Below are positions 55,557-64,000 of a stretch of DNA of 64,000 nucleotides, piece after piece (within the stretch, counting starts at the first letter, position 1; each line of letters begins with the position of its first letter). The notes under the pieces are model-generated. The model did not search any database. It was not told where the DNA came from and saw nothing but the letters and a program-made list of their open reading frames with translations. This DNA is from Ornithinimicrobium cryptoxanthini (GTDB taxonomy: Bacteria; Actinomycetota; Actinomycetes; Actinomycetales; Dermatophilaceae): the NCBI RefSeq assembly GCF_023923205.1, contig NZ_CP099490.1, positions 310,001 to 374,000 on the forward strand. Reading direction: 5' to 3'. The position numbers and the translations under genes are program-made.

Positions 55557-56243
55557 TCAGCGTGAGCGGCGGCGCAGGCGGTCGAGGTCGATCAAGGTCA
55601 CCGACTTGGCTCCCAGGACGAGCCAGCCGCGGGTGGCGAAGTCGGCCAGGGCCTTGTTGACCGTCTCGCGGGAGGCACCGACCAGCTGGGCGAGCTCCTC
55701 CTGGGTGAGGTCGTGGGCCACCTTGATGCCGGTGTCGGTGCGCTTGCCGAAGCGGACGGACAGGTCCAGCAGTGCCTTGGCCACGCGGCCCGGCACGTCC
55801 GTGAAGACCAGGTCAGACATGTCCTCGTTGGTGCGGCGCAGGCGGCGCGCGAGACCGGCCAGCATCATCATGGCGACGGCGGGGTGCATTTCGAGGAAGG
55901 CCCGCAGGTCGGCGTTGCCCAGGCCCAGCAGCTCTGCCTCGGCGACGGCGCGAGCGCTCGTCAGCCGGGGGCCGGGGTCAAACAGGCTCAGCTCGCCGAA
56001 CATCTCGCCGGGGCCGAGCACCGAAAGCAGACTCTCTCGACCGTCACCGCTGGTGCGGGCCAGCTTCATCTTGCCGTTGACGATCACATAGAGCGAGTCA
56101 CCCGCATCTCCCTCCTCAAAGACCGATTCGCCGCGCGCCAGGCGAATTGGCTCCATCGAGTCGGCGAGCCGCATCGCGGTCTCGTCGTCCAGGGCCGCAA
56201 ACAGCGGTGTCTTCTTCACGACTTGACGGTCCACGTGGGTCAT
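55557..56243 (-). CDS. Crp/Fnr-family regulator (Rv3676/GlxR-like)
   Basis: A 228-residue cAMP-type regulator. The cyclic-nucleotide pocket shows GDSLYVIVNGKMKLART and GEMFGELSLFDPGPRLTSAR. The HTH at the end is LTQEELAQLVGASRETVNKA, then LADFATRGWLVL. Its position between the MBL and nth genes matches Rv3676 of M. tuberculosis and GlxR of corynebacteria, global regulators. It probably controls carbon genes such as acs, but no clear Crp box was seen in this window. Confidence 0.93.
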   Translation of the reverse strand: MTHVDRQVVKKTPLFAALDDETAMRLADSMEPIRLARGESVFEEGDAGDSLYVIVNGKMKLARTSGDGRESLLSVLGPGEMFGELSLFDPGPRLTSARAVAEAELLGLGNADLRAFLEMHPAVAMMMLAGLARRLRRTNEDMSDLVFTDVPGRVAKALLDLSVRFGKRTDTGIKVAHDLTQEELAQLVGASRETVNKALADFATRGWLVLGAKSVTLIDLDRLRRRSR

Positions 56244-56302
56244 CCTGCCACTAAGGGCTCCAGTTGTGTCGAGTGTCGGCCCGGATGTCTAAGGTTGACA
56301 GT

Positions 56303-57025
56303 GTGACCGAGCCTGCGCAGACGCCCACTGGTGAGACCCCGCTCGCGCTCACCCGCCGGGCCCGCAAGATGCACCGCCTGCTGGCCCAGCGCTACCCCGA
56401 TGCCCGCGCCGAGCTCGACTTCACCAACCCCTTCGAGCTGCTGGTCGCCACCGTCCTGTCCGCGCAGACGACGGACGTGCGGGTCAACCTGGTCACCCCC
56501 GAGCTCTTCCGCCGCTATCCCGATGCCCAGGCCCTCGCGGGCGCTGACCGCATCGACGTGGAGACGATCGTCGCCTCCACGGGCTTCTTCCGCGCCAAGA
56601 CCGACTCGCTGCTGCGCCTGGGGGCCGCTCTCGTCGAGGACCACGGCGGGCAGGTGCCGCACCGGATGGCGGACCTGGTCAAGCTCCCGGGCGTGGGGCG
56701 CAAGACGGCCAACGTCGTGCTGGGCAACGCGTTCGGCGTGCCCGGCATCACGGTGGACACCCACTTCGGCCGGTTGGTCCGCCGCTTCGGTTGGACGGCG
56801 CTGGAGGACCCGGTCAAGGTCGAGCACGCGGTCGGCGCCCTCATCCCGCGCCAGGAGTGGACGCAGCTGTCGCACGTGCTGATCTTCCACGGGCGGCGCA
56901 CCTGTCATGCCAAGCGGCCCGCGTGCGGCGCGTGCCCCGTGGCCAGGCTCTGTCCCTCCTATGGCTTGGGGGAGACCGACCCTGTCAAGGCAGCGGCGCT
57001 GGTGCGGACGGAGCCACCGCGATGA
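56303..57025 (+). CDS. nth: endonuclease III
   Basis: DNA glycosylase/AP lyase for oxidised pyrimidines. The HhH motif with the catalytic lysine is [20 protein letters not shown], and the catalytic aspartate is in [17 protein letters not shown]-terminal [4Fe-4S] cluster is held by the four cysteines of [17 protein letters not shown]. Length is 240 from GTG 56303, which has AAGG eight bases upstream; ATG 56285 would add six residues. It overlaps the next gene by four bases. Confidence 0.95.
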   Translation: MTEPAQTPTGETPLALTRRARKMHRLLAQRYPDARAELDFTNPFELLVATVLSAQTTDVRVNLVTPELFRRYPDAQALAGADRIDVETIVASTGFFRAKTDSLLRLGAALVEDHGGQVPHRMADLVKLPGVGRKTANVVLGNAFGVPGITVDTHFGRLVRRFGWTALEDPVKVEHAVGALIPRQEWTQLSHVLIFHGRRTCHAKRPACGACPVARLCPSYGLGETDPVKAAALVRTEPPR

Positions 57026-57741
57026 GCTCTCCGCTGTGGCTGGGCCGGATGGCGGGGGAGGCCGCTGGCATCGTGATCGGTGAGGGCGACCGGCTGCGGC
57101 CCCCGGTGGGACAGCCCGGTGCCCGACGCTCGGCGGTGCTGCTGCTCCTTTCCGACGTGCAGAGCGGTGCGCAGGACGCCCCTGGCAGCGGGGCTTCGGC
57201 CGGGGTGATGTCCGGGGACGATGCCCCTGCCGCCTCCGCCATCTCGATCCTGCTCACCGAGCGGGCCCACCACCTGCGCTCGCACCCGGGGCAGGTGTCG
57301 TTCCCCGGAGGGCGCAAGGAGGCGAGCGACCCGGACCTGGTCGCAACCGCCCTGCGGGAGACGCACGAGGAGGTCGGCGTCGATCCGGACAGCGTGGAGG
57401 TCGCCGGCATGCTGCCACCGCTGCACCTGGAGGTGAGCTCGCATGACGTCTCACCGGTCCTGGGCTGGTGGCGCCACCCCGGGGCGGCGTGGGCGCGGGA
57501 CCCAGGAGAGGTCGCCCGCGTGCTGCAGGTGCCGGTGGCCGACCTGGTCGACCCGACCAACAGGTTCAGCGCGAGTCACCCGAGTGGCTGGGTGGGGCCT
57601 GCCTTCCAGGCGCAGGGGCTGGTGGTGTGGGGCTTCACCGCGATCCTGCTGGACGGCGTGCTGCGGCTGGGCGGCTGGGAGCTCCCGTGGGACAGGGCTG
57701 ACGTGCGTCCTGCCCCGATCACCGGGCCGCGCGCACGTTGA
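57022..57741 (+). CDS. NUDIX CoA pyrophosphatase-like hydrolase (Rv3672-like)
   Basis: A 239-residue NUDIX protein. The CoA-type motif [20 protein letters not shown] leads into the complete Nudix box ending [16 protein letters not shown]. The sequence between residues about 40 and 65 is a low-complexity insert (Gly/Ala/Ser-rich). It probably hydrolyses CoA or related pyrophosphates. It follows nth in one transcript, as in mycobacteria. Confidence 0.9.
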   Translation: MSSPLWLGRMAGEAAGIVIGEGDRLRPPVGQPGARRSAVLLLLSDVQSGAQDAPGSGASAGVMSGDDAPAASAISILLTERAHHLRSHPGQVSFPGGRKEASDPDLVATALRETHEEVGVDPDSVEVAGMLPPLHLEVSSHDVSPVLGWWRHPGAAWARDPGEVARVLQVPVADLVDPTNRFSASHPSGWVGPAFQAQGLVVWGFTAILLDGVLRLGGWELPWDRADVRPAPITGPRAR

Positions 57742-57765
57742 GTTTCTGCTGAGCTCGCGCCGCGA

Positions 57766-58092
57766 CTACAGGTAGAGCGTTGCGAACCACGCCAGCCCAA
57801 GGGCGACGAGCGCAGTGCCCGCGATGAACACGCTCACACCACCCCGGGCAAGGAACCAGGCCAGCAGCGCGATGACGACAAGCGAGGACACGACGGCAAC
57901 CTGCCCGATCGCGGTCCCAAAACCGTCATCGTCCGCCGGCTTGGTCTCCAGGAGCAGGGAGACCCCGAACCAGAGCGGGATGAGCGCGATGGCGGCGCCC
58001 ACGACAGCGACCACGGTGGCCCATGGGGGAGACCACCCGCGCCGCCGATCAGGCGGTGCGGTGGTGCCGACAAGGTCCGCAGGTGGGGACAT
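57766..58092 (-). CDS. small membrane protein, unknown function
   Basis: A 108-residue protein with about three hydrophobic segments: AIALIPLWFGVSLLL, VAVVSSLVVIALLAWFLA and VFIAGTALVALGLAWFATLY. No family was recognised. ATG 58092 is preferred; the frame continues upstream without family signal. It is leftward and convergent with the NUDIX gene, 123 bases after the holin-like gene. Confidence 0.6.
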   Translation of the reverse strand: MSPPADLVGTTAPPDRRRGWSPPWATVVAVVGAAIALIPLWFGVSLLLETKPADDDGFGTAIGQVAVVSSLVVIALLAWFLARGGVSVFIAGTALVALGLAWFATLYL

Positions 58093-58215
58093 GGTGCCTA
58101 TGCTCGTCGCGCGCTGCAGGCTGCGCAAGCGGCAGGAACAAGGCCGCCCCGGACCGATGGTCACGTCGGGTGTCCGGCGTGCCAGGACCGGCTGCGGTCG
58201 CTCGAGCGGCGCGTC

Positions 58216-58647
58216 TTAGGACTGGGGCGTCTCCGCGCCCGCCGCGGGCTTGAGGGAGGCCTTCAGGGTGTTGACGGTGGTCTGGGCGTCGTTGATCGCC
58301 TGGACCGGCTTGGGCTGGACCTGCTTGAGGGCCTTGATGCCGATCAGCGCGAGGATGGCGATGATCAACAGGAGCACGCCGGAGACGATGAGCAGGCCGG
58401 CCCACAGCGGCAGCCCGGCCGCCTCGATGCCCCACGCGGCCGCAAACAGCAGCAGGCCGAGCATATAGAGGGCGAGCACCCCGGCGACGGCGAGCATGGC
58501 CCCGCCCTTGCCGGCGCGGCTGACGCTGGTGGTGACCTCGGACTTGGCGAGTTCGATCTCGCCGCGGACGATCGAGGACAGATCGTTGGTCGCGTCGGAG
58601 ACGAGTTGTCCGATGGTCCGCTCAGGGGTCTGGTTGCCGGTCGTCAT
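58216..58647 (-). CDS. phage-holin-family-like membrane protein (DUF1469 type)
   Basis: A 143-residue protein. The N-terminal amphipathic part TIGQLVSDATNDLSSIVRGE and IELAKSEVTTSVSRAGKGGA are followed by two membrane helices (LAVAGVLALYMLGLLLFAAA and WAGLLIVSGVLLLIIAILAL). The C-terminal tail is Ala/Pro/Lys-rich. This is the actinobacterial holin-superfamily-III-like family, chromosomal and not phage-borne. Function unknown. ATG 58647 precedes MTTGNQ. Confidence 0.8.
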   Translation of the reverse strand: MTTGNQTPERTIGQLVSDATNDLSSIVRGEIELAKSEVTTSVSRAGKGGAMLAVAGVLALYMLGLLLFAAAWGIEAAGLPLWAGLLIVSGVLLLIIAILALIGIKALKQVQPKPVQAINDAQTTVNTLKASLKPAAGAETPQS

Positions 58648-58762
58648 AGGCAGAACACTAACGGGTGAGCTGCTGCGGCACAGGTCGGTGCGGTGGGGAA
58701 CACGTCGGCGACGGGCAGGACCAGGGCGGGACTCACCAGCCCAGGCGGTGCCGGACATGGGG

Positions 58763-58801
58763 GTGCCCACCCGACACCCCCTGTTCGTGTCGGGTGGGCA
58801 C
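58763..58801. terminator. 15-base-pair perfect hairpin after acs
   Basis: GTGCCCACCCGACAC and GTGTCGGGTGGGCAC form a perfect 15-base stem with a nine-base loop. It lies 154 bases after the acs stop on the minus strand and 116 bases before the holin-like start, the place for a strong terminator. No further gene is seen in the 307-base gap 58648-58954. Confidence 0.8.
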
Positions 58802-58954
58802 CCATTCGACTCCGGTCCCGTGACAGCCGGTGCGCCGCGCTCCGAGGGAAGTGGACTGCGGCCGCGTGTCGATGGCTCCAGTCTGCCGGGGGAAGTCTCT
58901 TTAGCGGCCCCCAGAACGGTAAGTTCTTGGCAAAGGTTTCCGGGGTTCAGCGCA

Positions 58955-60940
58955 TCAGCCCTCAGAACCGCCCGTGCCGGCAGGGTCCAGGCCGGTCTTG
59001 ATCAGGTCCATGACCGAGCTGTCGGCCAGTGTGGTCACGTCGCCGACCTCGCGCTTTTCTGCGACATCACGCAGCAGTCGGCGCATGATCTTGCCCGACC
59101 TGGTCTTGGGCAGCTCAGCGACCACGAGGATCTGGCGCGGCTTGGCGATCGGCCCGATCTCCTTGGCCACGTGGTTGCGCAGCTCGGCCACCAGCTCGGC
59201 ACCCTCGCCTTTCTCGTCGGCCTCCGAGACGGCCTCTGAGCGGAGGATGACGAAGGCGACCACGGCCTGACCGGTCATCGCGTCGGTCGCGCCGACGACG
59301 GCGGCTTCGGCGACCTTCGGGTGGCTCACCAGCGCCGACTCGATCTCGGTGGTGGAGAGCCGGTGCCCCGAGACGTTCATGACGTCGTCGACCCGGCCCA
59401 GCACCCACAGGTTGCCGTCGGTGTCCTTCTTGGCTCCGTCACCGGCGAAGTAGAGCCCCGGGAAGCGGGCCCAGTAGGTCTCCTTGTAGCGCTCCAGGTC
59501 GCCCCAGATGCCGCGCAACATGGCCGGCCACGGCTTGCGGATGACGAGGTAGCCACCGGAGCCGTCGGGCACCGACTTGCCCGTCTCGTCCACCACGTCG
59601 AGTTCGACGCCAGGGATCGCCAGCTGGGTCGAGCCCGGGCGCGCCGCGGTCACACCGGGCAGCGGGCTGGCCATGATGGCGCCGGTCTCGGTCTGCCACC
59701 AGGTGTCCACGATCGGGGTGCGGTCGCCACCGATGACGCGGCGGTACCACATCCACGCCTCAGGGTTGATCGGTTCGCCGACCGAGCCGAGCAGGCGCAA
59801 CGAGGACAGGTCGTGGGCGTTGGGGAACTCCTCGCCCCACTTCATGCAGGCGCGGATGGCGGTGGGGGCGGTGTAGAAGACGCTGACCTTCTTGTCCGCG
59901 ATGATCTCCCACCAACGACCCTTGTGGGGGGTGTCGGGCGTGCCCTCATACATCACCTGGGTGGCGCCCAGGGCCATCGGCCCATAGACGATGTAGCTGT
60001 GCCCGGTGACCCAGCCGATGTCGGCCGTGCACCAGTAGACGTCGGTCTCCGGGTGCACGTCATGGACCACGTGCGAGGTATAGGCGCACTGGGTCAGGTA
60101 GCCACCGGTGGTGTGCAGGATGCCCTTGGGCTTCCCGGTGGTGCCCGAGGTGTAGAGGATGAACAGCGGGTGCTCGGAGTCGAAGGACTCGGCCTCATGC
60201 GTGGGCTCGGCCGCCTCCAGCGCTTCGTGCCACCAGTGGTCGCGCCCCTCGGTCCAGTCGACCTCCGACCCGGTCCGGCGGATGACCAGAACGTGCTCGA
60301 TGGTGGTCTCACCGGAGATCGCGTCGTCGACAGCGGGCTTGAGTGCGGACGGCTTGCCGCGGCGGTAGCCGCCGTCGGCGGTCACCACGACCTTGGCCTC
60401 CCCGTCGGCGATGCGACTGCGCAGCGCGTCGGCCGAGAAGCCGCCGAAGACGACCGAGTGCGGGGCCCCCAGCCGGGCACACGCGAGCATCGCGACCACG
60501 GCCTCCGGGATCATTGGCAGATAGATCGCCACCCGGTCGCCCGTCTGGACACCCAGCTCGACCAGCACGTTGGCCGCGCGCTGCACCTGGTCGTGCAGCT
60601 CGGCATACGTGATGTCACGGGTGTCTCCGGGCTCGCCGATGAAGTGCAGCGCGACCCGGTCGCCGTTGCCGGCCTCGACGTGCCGGTCCACGCAGTTGAC
60701 CGCGGCGTTGAGTCTGCCGCCGATGAACCACTTGGCCACCGGCGCCTCAGACCAGTCGAGCACCTCACCGAAGTCCGTGTCCCAGGTCAGGTACTTGCGC
60801 GCCTGGTCGGCCCAGAAGGCATCGCTGTCGGCGGCCTGGTCGTAGAGCTCCTGGGTGCCGTTGGCCGCAGCAGCGAACTCGTCGGCGGGTGGGAACGTCC
60901 GGTCCTCCTGCAGCAAGTTGGACAGTGTCTCTTCGGCCAC
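58955..60940 (-). CDS. acs: acetyl-CoA synthetase
   Basis: Makes acetyl-CoA from acetate and ATP. From GTG 60940 (GGAGAG four bases upstream) the protein has 661 residues, the usual length. Motifs are the AMP-binding P-loop [48 protein letters not shown] and the regulated lysine in [16 protein letters not shown]. In actinobacteria acs is often under Crp and lysine acylation control. It lies at the Rv3667-like end of the conserved block. Confidence 0.96.
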   Translation of the reverse strand: MAEETLSNLLQEDRTFPPADEFAAAANGTQELYDQAADSDAFWADQARKYLTWDTDFGEVLDWSEAPVAKWFIGGRLNAAVNCVDRHVEAGNGDRVALHFIGEPGDTRDITYAELHDQVQRAANVLVELGVQTGDRVAIYLPMIPEAVVAMLACARLGAPHSVVFGGFSADALRSRIADGEAKVVVTADGGYRRGKPSALKPAVDDAISGETTIEHVLVIRRTGSEVDWTEGRDHWWHEALEAAEPTHEAESFDSEHPLFILYTSGTTGKPKGILHTTGGYLTQCAYTSHVVHDVHPETDVYWCTADIGWVTGHSYIVYGPMALGATQVMYEGTPDTPHKGRWWEIIADKKVSVFYTAPTAIRACMKWGEEFPNAHDLSSLRLLGSVGEPINPEAWMWYRRVIGGDRTPIVDTWWQTETGAIMASPLPGVTAARPGSTQLAIPGVELDVVDETGKSVPDGSGGYLVIRKPWPAMLRGIWGDLERYKETYWARFPGLYFAGDGAKKDTDGNLWVLGRVDDVMNVSGHRLSTTEIESALVSHPKVAEAAVVGATDAMTGQAVVAFVILRSEAVSEADEKGEGAELVAELRNHVAKEIGPIAKPRQILVVAELPKTRSGKIMRRLLRDVAEKREVGDVTTLADSSVMDLIKTGLDPAGTGGSEG

Positions 60941-61108
60941 GGGTCTCTCCTTCGCAGTGTGGTGCTTTGTCCTGACAGCCAACACGCTCCCCGCCTGACA
61001 GGCAACAGGGTCCGCCACGCACGGCGGCGACCGGTAGCCATCTAGGGGCCAACGGTCGCCGCGTCGGGTGGGCAGGGCGGTCTCGTGATCGCTATCCGCC
61101 GATCTGGT

Positions 61109-61732
61109 TCACCACCTGTGGCCGACGTCGACCACGAGCCGGGCTCCGTCACCGGGACCGTCCAGCACAAGGACTCGGTAGGGCAGGCGGGCCCGCACCC
61201 CCAGCCCGAAGGTCGTCTGGCCCTCGAAGCTGCCGGCCATGGCCACCTGGCGGAACGTGCTCCAGCCGCTGACACCCACCAGGCGCTTGGAGTTCGACGG
61301 CGTGTAGGTCGCGTTGCCCGCGTCGTCATAGGCCGGCGCCCGCAGCACGATCTGCAGGGCGGCACCCCCGTCGAGCGCGATCTTCGCACCGGAGCCGGGC
61401 GCCCGGAGCACATCGACGTAGCGGACGTCGTAGGTCAGCGACGCGGGCACCTCGTCCACATCGATCACCATGCGGTCGAAGCAGGCGTGCCGACCGGCAC
61501 GGACGTTGTCCACGGTGCCGGAGGTGCCGGCGGTGCCGTTGGTCCGGGGCAGCGAGCCCCAGTAGATCCCGCAGTAGGGAGCGCTCTGGAGCCCGACGCT
61601 GACGCCGACGCCGGCGAGCTGGGTGTGGCTGACGCTCGGACCAGAAGCGAGGGCCGGGGCGCCCAGCCCGAGGGCCAGGACTGCGGCCAGGGCTGCGCCG
61701 GTGCGCCGTGCTGCGTGTCGTGTGGTGTGCAT
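61109..61732 (-). CDS. secreted AMIN-like domain protein
   Basis: A 207-residue exported protein. The signal reads RTGAALAAVLALGLGAPALA with a probable cleavage after it, without a lipobox. The mature part contains CFDRMVIDVDEVPASLTYDV and VVDVGHRW at the end, the AMIN-like pattern of mycobacterial lipoprotein LpqH/LpqE neighbours and other actinobacterial secreted proteins. Two cysteines (YCGIYWG and ACFDR) could form a disulphide. GGAGG lies six bases before ATG 61732. Confidence 0.8.
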   Translation of the reverse strand: MHTTRHAARRTGAALAAVLALGLGAPALASGPSVSHTQLAGVGVSVGLQSAPYCGIYWGSLPRTNGTAGTSGTVDNVRAGRHACFDRMVIDVDEVPASLTYDVRYVDVLRAPGSGAKIALDGGAALQIVLRAPAYDDAGNATYTPSNSKRLVGVSGWSTFRQVAMAGSFEGQTTFGLGVRARLPYRVLVLDGPGDGARLVVDVGHRW

Positions 61733-61847
61733 GACGATCCTCCTTGTGGGTGTCGGGTCGTGGGCCCCTTGCGTGCTGGTCCGTGCCCGTTGTCTGCCTG
61801 TATGACGCCGGTGCGGGGGCGTCGGTTGGTGCACCTACGCTGAGTGC

Positions 61848-62738
61848 GTGAGTCAGAGCACGGGTGTCGCTGGTCAGGTGCAGTCACTGCTGGGGCTGCC
61901 CGGCGTCACAGAGGCGGTGGAGGAGGCTCGCGAGGCCTGCACCCAGCTGCGCTGGCACCAGGCGCTGCGCCGGCGGATCCCGGAGGCAGCTGCGGAGTCG
62001 CGGGTGCGCGGGTCGGCCGCCACCGCGCTGCTTGAGGGCTCCGAGCCGGCGGGCTCCCAGGGCACGGTGGTGCTGGTGCGCGACCTCGTCCGCGGCGCGG
62101 CGTCGTGGCCCAAGGAGCCGGACCCGGTGGAGCGAGTGTTGAAGGCCGCCGTCCAGGTGACCGCGGCGACCGAGTCGGCCGGGCCGTCGTCGCTGGCGAG
62201 CCCGGCCCAGCTGCTGGCCCGGCTGCACGTCGCTGCCTCGGCGGACCTGCTGCCACCGGCCCAGGTGGGCAGGCCACGGGGCCGCGGTGAGGCGTGCCCA
62301 GAGTTCGCCGACCTGGGGCCAGCCCCTGCTGCGGAGGAGCTGCCGGAACGGCTCGACGCGCTGTATGACCTGCTCCGGTCGGTGCAGGCAGGCACGTCTG
62401 CCCTTGCGGTCGCGGCGCTGGCGCACGCGGAACTGGTCACCGTGCGCCCGTTCGTGACGGGCAACGGCCTGGTGGCTCGGGCACTCGAGCGGGTCGTGCA
62501 CCGGGTGGGCGGCCTGGACCCGACGGGTGTCGCCGTCCCCGAGCTGGGCCACAGCCAGAAGGTGGGCGCGGACTACCGAGGTGCCCTCACGGCATACTCC
62601 GAAGGTGGCCTTGAGGGAGTCAGGCTGTGGCTGCTGCACTGCGCCGAAGCCGCCGTGACCGGCGCCGGAGCCGGCACGGTCATCGCGGACGCCGTCCTCG
62701 CGGGTCGGCTGGCGCCAGGGTCTTCCCAAACCACCTGA
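61848..62738 (+). CDS. Fic-like protein with a degenerate active site
   Basis: A 296-residue protein. The region ELVTVRPFVTGNGLVARALE is clearly a Fic core, but the usual HPFxxGNGR is changed: the catalytic His is Arg and the terminal Arg of GNGR is Leu, so AMP transfer is unlikely. The N-terminal helices (EEAREACTQLRWHQALRRRI) and SQKVGADYRGALTAYSEGG match a family found upstream of ssd/tad loci in actinobacteria. The start is a GTG at 61848. Function unknown. Confidence 0.72.
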   Translation: MSQSTGVAGQVQSLLGLPGVTEAVEEAREACTQLRWHQALRRRIPEAAAESRVRGSAATALLEGSEPAGSQGTVVLVRDLVRGAASWPKEPDPVERVLKAAVQVTAATESAGPSSLASPAQLLARLHVAASADLLPPAQVGRPRGRGEACPEFADLGPAPAAEELPERLDALYDLLRSVQAGTSALAVAALAHAELVTVRPFVTGNGLVARALERVVHRVGGLDPTGVAVPELGHSQKVGADYRGALTAYSEGGLEGVRLWLLHCAEAAVTGAGAGTVIADAVLAGRLAPGSSQTT

Positions 62739-62897
62739 TCGGCGGGCACAATAGACCTAGCAGAGGCCTTGGGTCGCTGCCGGCGGTGACTATCCGGGCA
62801 CCCACGCGCGGGCAGTCCACTGATGGACCGTTCGAGGCCCGGCTTGCCGGTCCCGACAACACGATGCACGCACTGTTCACCGGATGGCCACCGCTGC

Positions 62898-62924
62898 GGA
62901 CGACGCCCCCATGGGGCGTCGTCC
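62898..62924. terminator. 12-base-pair perfect hairpin
   Basis: GGACGACGCCCC and GGGGCGTCGTCC form a perfect stem closed by the three-base loop CAT. It lies 160 bases after the Fic-like stop and probably ends that transcript. The rest of 62739-63110 shows no clear gene. A 28-codon frame from 62970 has no ribosome site. Confidence 0.7.
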
Positions 62925-63118
62925 CATCTCGGGCCCTCGCCGCGCGGCGAATCGGCGAATCAAACGTTATGGCTTTGGTAAAGGGCCGGTTTAGCGAAGG
63001 TAAGTCAGTGGTGAGGCGGAAGGAATCCTGTGCCGTGGGCCAGGGGCCGCTGTAGCGCCCCTGTTCCATACGCTGGCAGGTTGCTCCTGCGGCGGCGCGT
63101 AGTGCATACTTGTCAGTA

Positions 63119-63217
63119 CAGCGCTCCCCGCAAGGGTTGCAGCGCGGGCGTCGCTGGGTCATCCCCCCCTGACCTGCGACGTCGACGGCCCCCGCTCCCC
63201 CCGCGGGGGCCGTCCCC
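63119..63217 (+). ncRNA. 6C small RNA (B11-like)
   Basis: Two hairpins each carry a six-or-more C loop: GGTCA-TCCCCCC-TGACC (about 63159-63175) and a 12-base stem GACGGCCCCCGC/GCGGGGGCCGTC with a TCCCCCC loop (63184-63214). The second also works as the terminator, followed by CCCCTTT. The 5' part can form a further GC stem. A TTGCTC at 63081 and CATACT at 63105, 18 bases apart, are a fair promoter. The placement next to ssd matches the 6C RNA of actinobacteria and B11 of M. tuberculosis beside Rv3660c, a regulator of many mRNAs through C-rich loops. The 5' end is estimated. Confidence 0.82.
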
Positions 63218-63385
63218 TTTCCCGGCAAGCGCGTTGCCGATGAATTCTGGCAAGCGCATTGCGGGGACTCGCCCCATCTGTCGGATATCTCGGCGCTTTC
63301 CACAGCCCACCGCGACACCGCCACCCAGTCCACAGCCCGAGCTCAGGTGCTGTCGCTGCCCTGGCCTGGTTGCCAGGGTGGACTG

Positions 63386-64000
63386 ATGGGGAGAAGGCAG
63401 AGGGGACACCGGAGCGGGACACGACCTGCGGATCAGGCTGAGGGCGGTCTGGTGCTGGGCGTCCTGGGCGGTTGCGGGGGCGTGGGAGCGAGCGCTCTGG
63501 CCACAGCATGCGCGGTGCGTGCTGCGGCGGCCGGTCTGGACGTGGTCCTGGTGGATGGCAACCCGTGGGGCGGCGGTCTCGACATCATGGCAGGACTGGA
63601 CGTGGAGCCGGGCCTGCGCTGGGCCGACCTGGGCGGGGTGCTCGGTGACGTCGACCCCGGGCGCTTGGTCGACGCCCTGCCGGTGGGCCCGGAGCGGGTG
63701 CGGTGCCTGTCGTGGGGAGCAGATCCCCCGGACTCCGCCTCGTCCGACCCAGAACCGGTGCTGTCCGCGCTGCGCCGTGCGGCGGGGCTGGTCGTGCTGG
63801 ACCTTCCGGGTCCGGCTCCCGGCCTGGCTCATCAGCAGTGGTGGGGGTCGTGCGACGAGCTTGTCCTCGTCGTCGAGGCCTCCGTCGTGGGTATCGGTTC
63901 GGCAACGGCGATCGCCGCAGAGGCGCATCAGCTCACCGGGGTCGTCCTGCGCTCACCGTCGGTGCTTGAGGACGCCGAGCTGCAGACCGCGGTCGGGGCT
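63386..64000 (+). CDS. ssd: Ssd-like septum-site-determining ParA/MinD-type protein (3' end beyond window)
   Basis: Reading from ATG 63386 gives at least 205 codons to the window edge. The P-loop-like start is VLGVLGGCGGVGASALATAC, followed by VVLVDGNPWGGGLDIMAGLD (the switch I/aspartate region) and LVVLDLPGPAPGLAHQQWWG (Walker B). ELVLVVEASVVGIGSATAIA is typical of CpaE/Ssd proteins. The N-terminal pseudo-receiver domain seen in many Ssd proteins appears to be missing here. Only an unstructured stretch of some 20 residues precedes the ATPase, and a GTG at 63347 could add a little. Tad pilus genes probably follow to the right. Confidence 0.82.
   Translation, partial: MGRRQRGHRSGTRPADQAEGGLVLGVLGGCGGVGASALATACAVRAAAAGLDVVLVDGNPWGGGLDIMAGLDVEPGLRWADLGGVLGDVDPGRLVDALPVGPERVRCLSWGADPPDSASSDPEPVLSALRRAAGLVVLDLPGPAPGLAHQQWWGSCDELVLVVEASVVGIGSATAIAAEAHQLTGVVLRSPSVLEDAELQTAVGA

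Noticed and set aside
62970..63056. 28-codon frame MALVKGRFSEG... between the Fic-like gene and the 6C RNA
   Set aside because: No ribosome site and no recognised family; kept only as a remote possibility.

Overview
The window reads as a chromosomal segment of a high-GC actinomycete. The evidence is pervasive G/C at third codon positions, frequent GTG and TTG starts, an IdeR/DtxR-type iron box, mycothiol-type arsenate reductases, a 6C-type small RNA beside an ssd/tad locus, and an acs-to-ponA2-like block whose order matches Mycobacterium tuberculosis Rv3667-Rv3682. A relative of Ornithinimicrobium/Intrasporangiaceae is my best guess from general gene style, but no single sequence proves it.

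Layout. 1-3000: the end of a branched-chain amino-acid ABC cassette (livG, cut by the window edge), a divergent 3-hydroxybutyrate dehydrogenase followed by three GC-rich hairpin repeats, and an HTH plus glyoxalase-like open frame. 3000-9379: leftward purD-purC-purL, with a large single-chain PurL. 9700-18360: housekeeping genes on the plus strand (LuxR-type regulator, HelD-like ATPase, dnaX, plsC, HAD phosphatase, recR, DUF5063). 18359-26781: a NhaD-like antiporter, then an iron-box-controlled divergon with a phosphopantetheinyl transferase on one side. On the other side are a single-chain adenylation/carrier/membrane-acyltransferase protein and a ferric-type ABC importer. 26872-30363: a two-component system with an unusual duplicated sensor, and a FocA-type channel.

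30444-44653 is an accessory island for arsenic and phosphate. It starts with a decayed integrase and ends beside a tRNA-Pro gene. It holds arsO, four ArsC-family genes (one fused to an ArsR-like domain), two arsR genes, arsB, a DUF2180 gene, a complete pstSCAB operon with an atypical winged-helix regulator, and two decayed genes (a flavoprotein and an arsN-like acetyltransferase). Six short dyads of the form ATnG-N8-CnAT lie in front of its transcription units. This suggests that arsenate reduction, arsenite export and phosphate uptake respond to the same ArsR-type repressors.

44654-64000 is core genome: a metallophosphoesterase, a GatB/YqeY protein, a PonA2-like penicillin-binding protein, paired ArsA/GET3-like ATPases, a hydrolase, an amino-acid oxidase, RidA, two NUDIX proteins, an MBL hydrolase, a Crp-family regulator, nth, small membrane proteins, acs, a secreted AMIN-like protein, a Fic-like protein without its catalytic histidine, the 6C RNA and the start of ssd.

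The most novel-looking system is the iron-regulated adenylation-carrier-acyltransferase unit at 19859-26781. The second is the ars/pst regulon with its shared operators. Domain calls were made by reading translated sequence; no database search was run.
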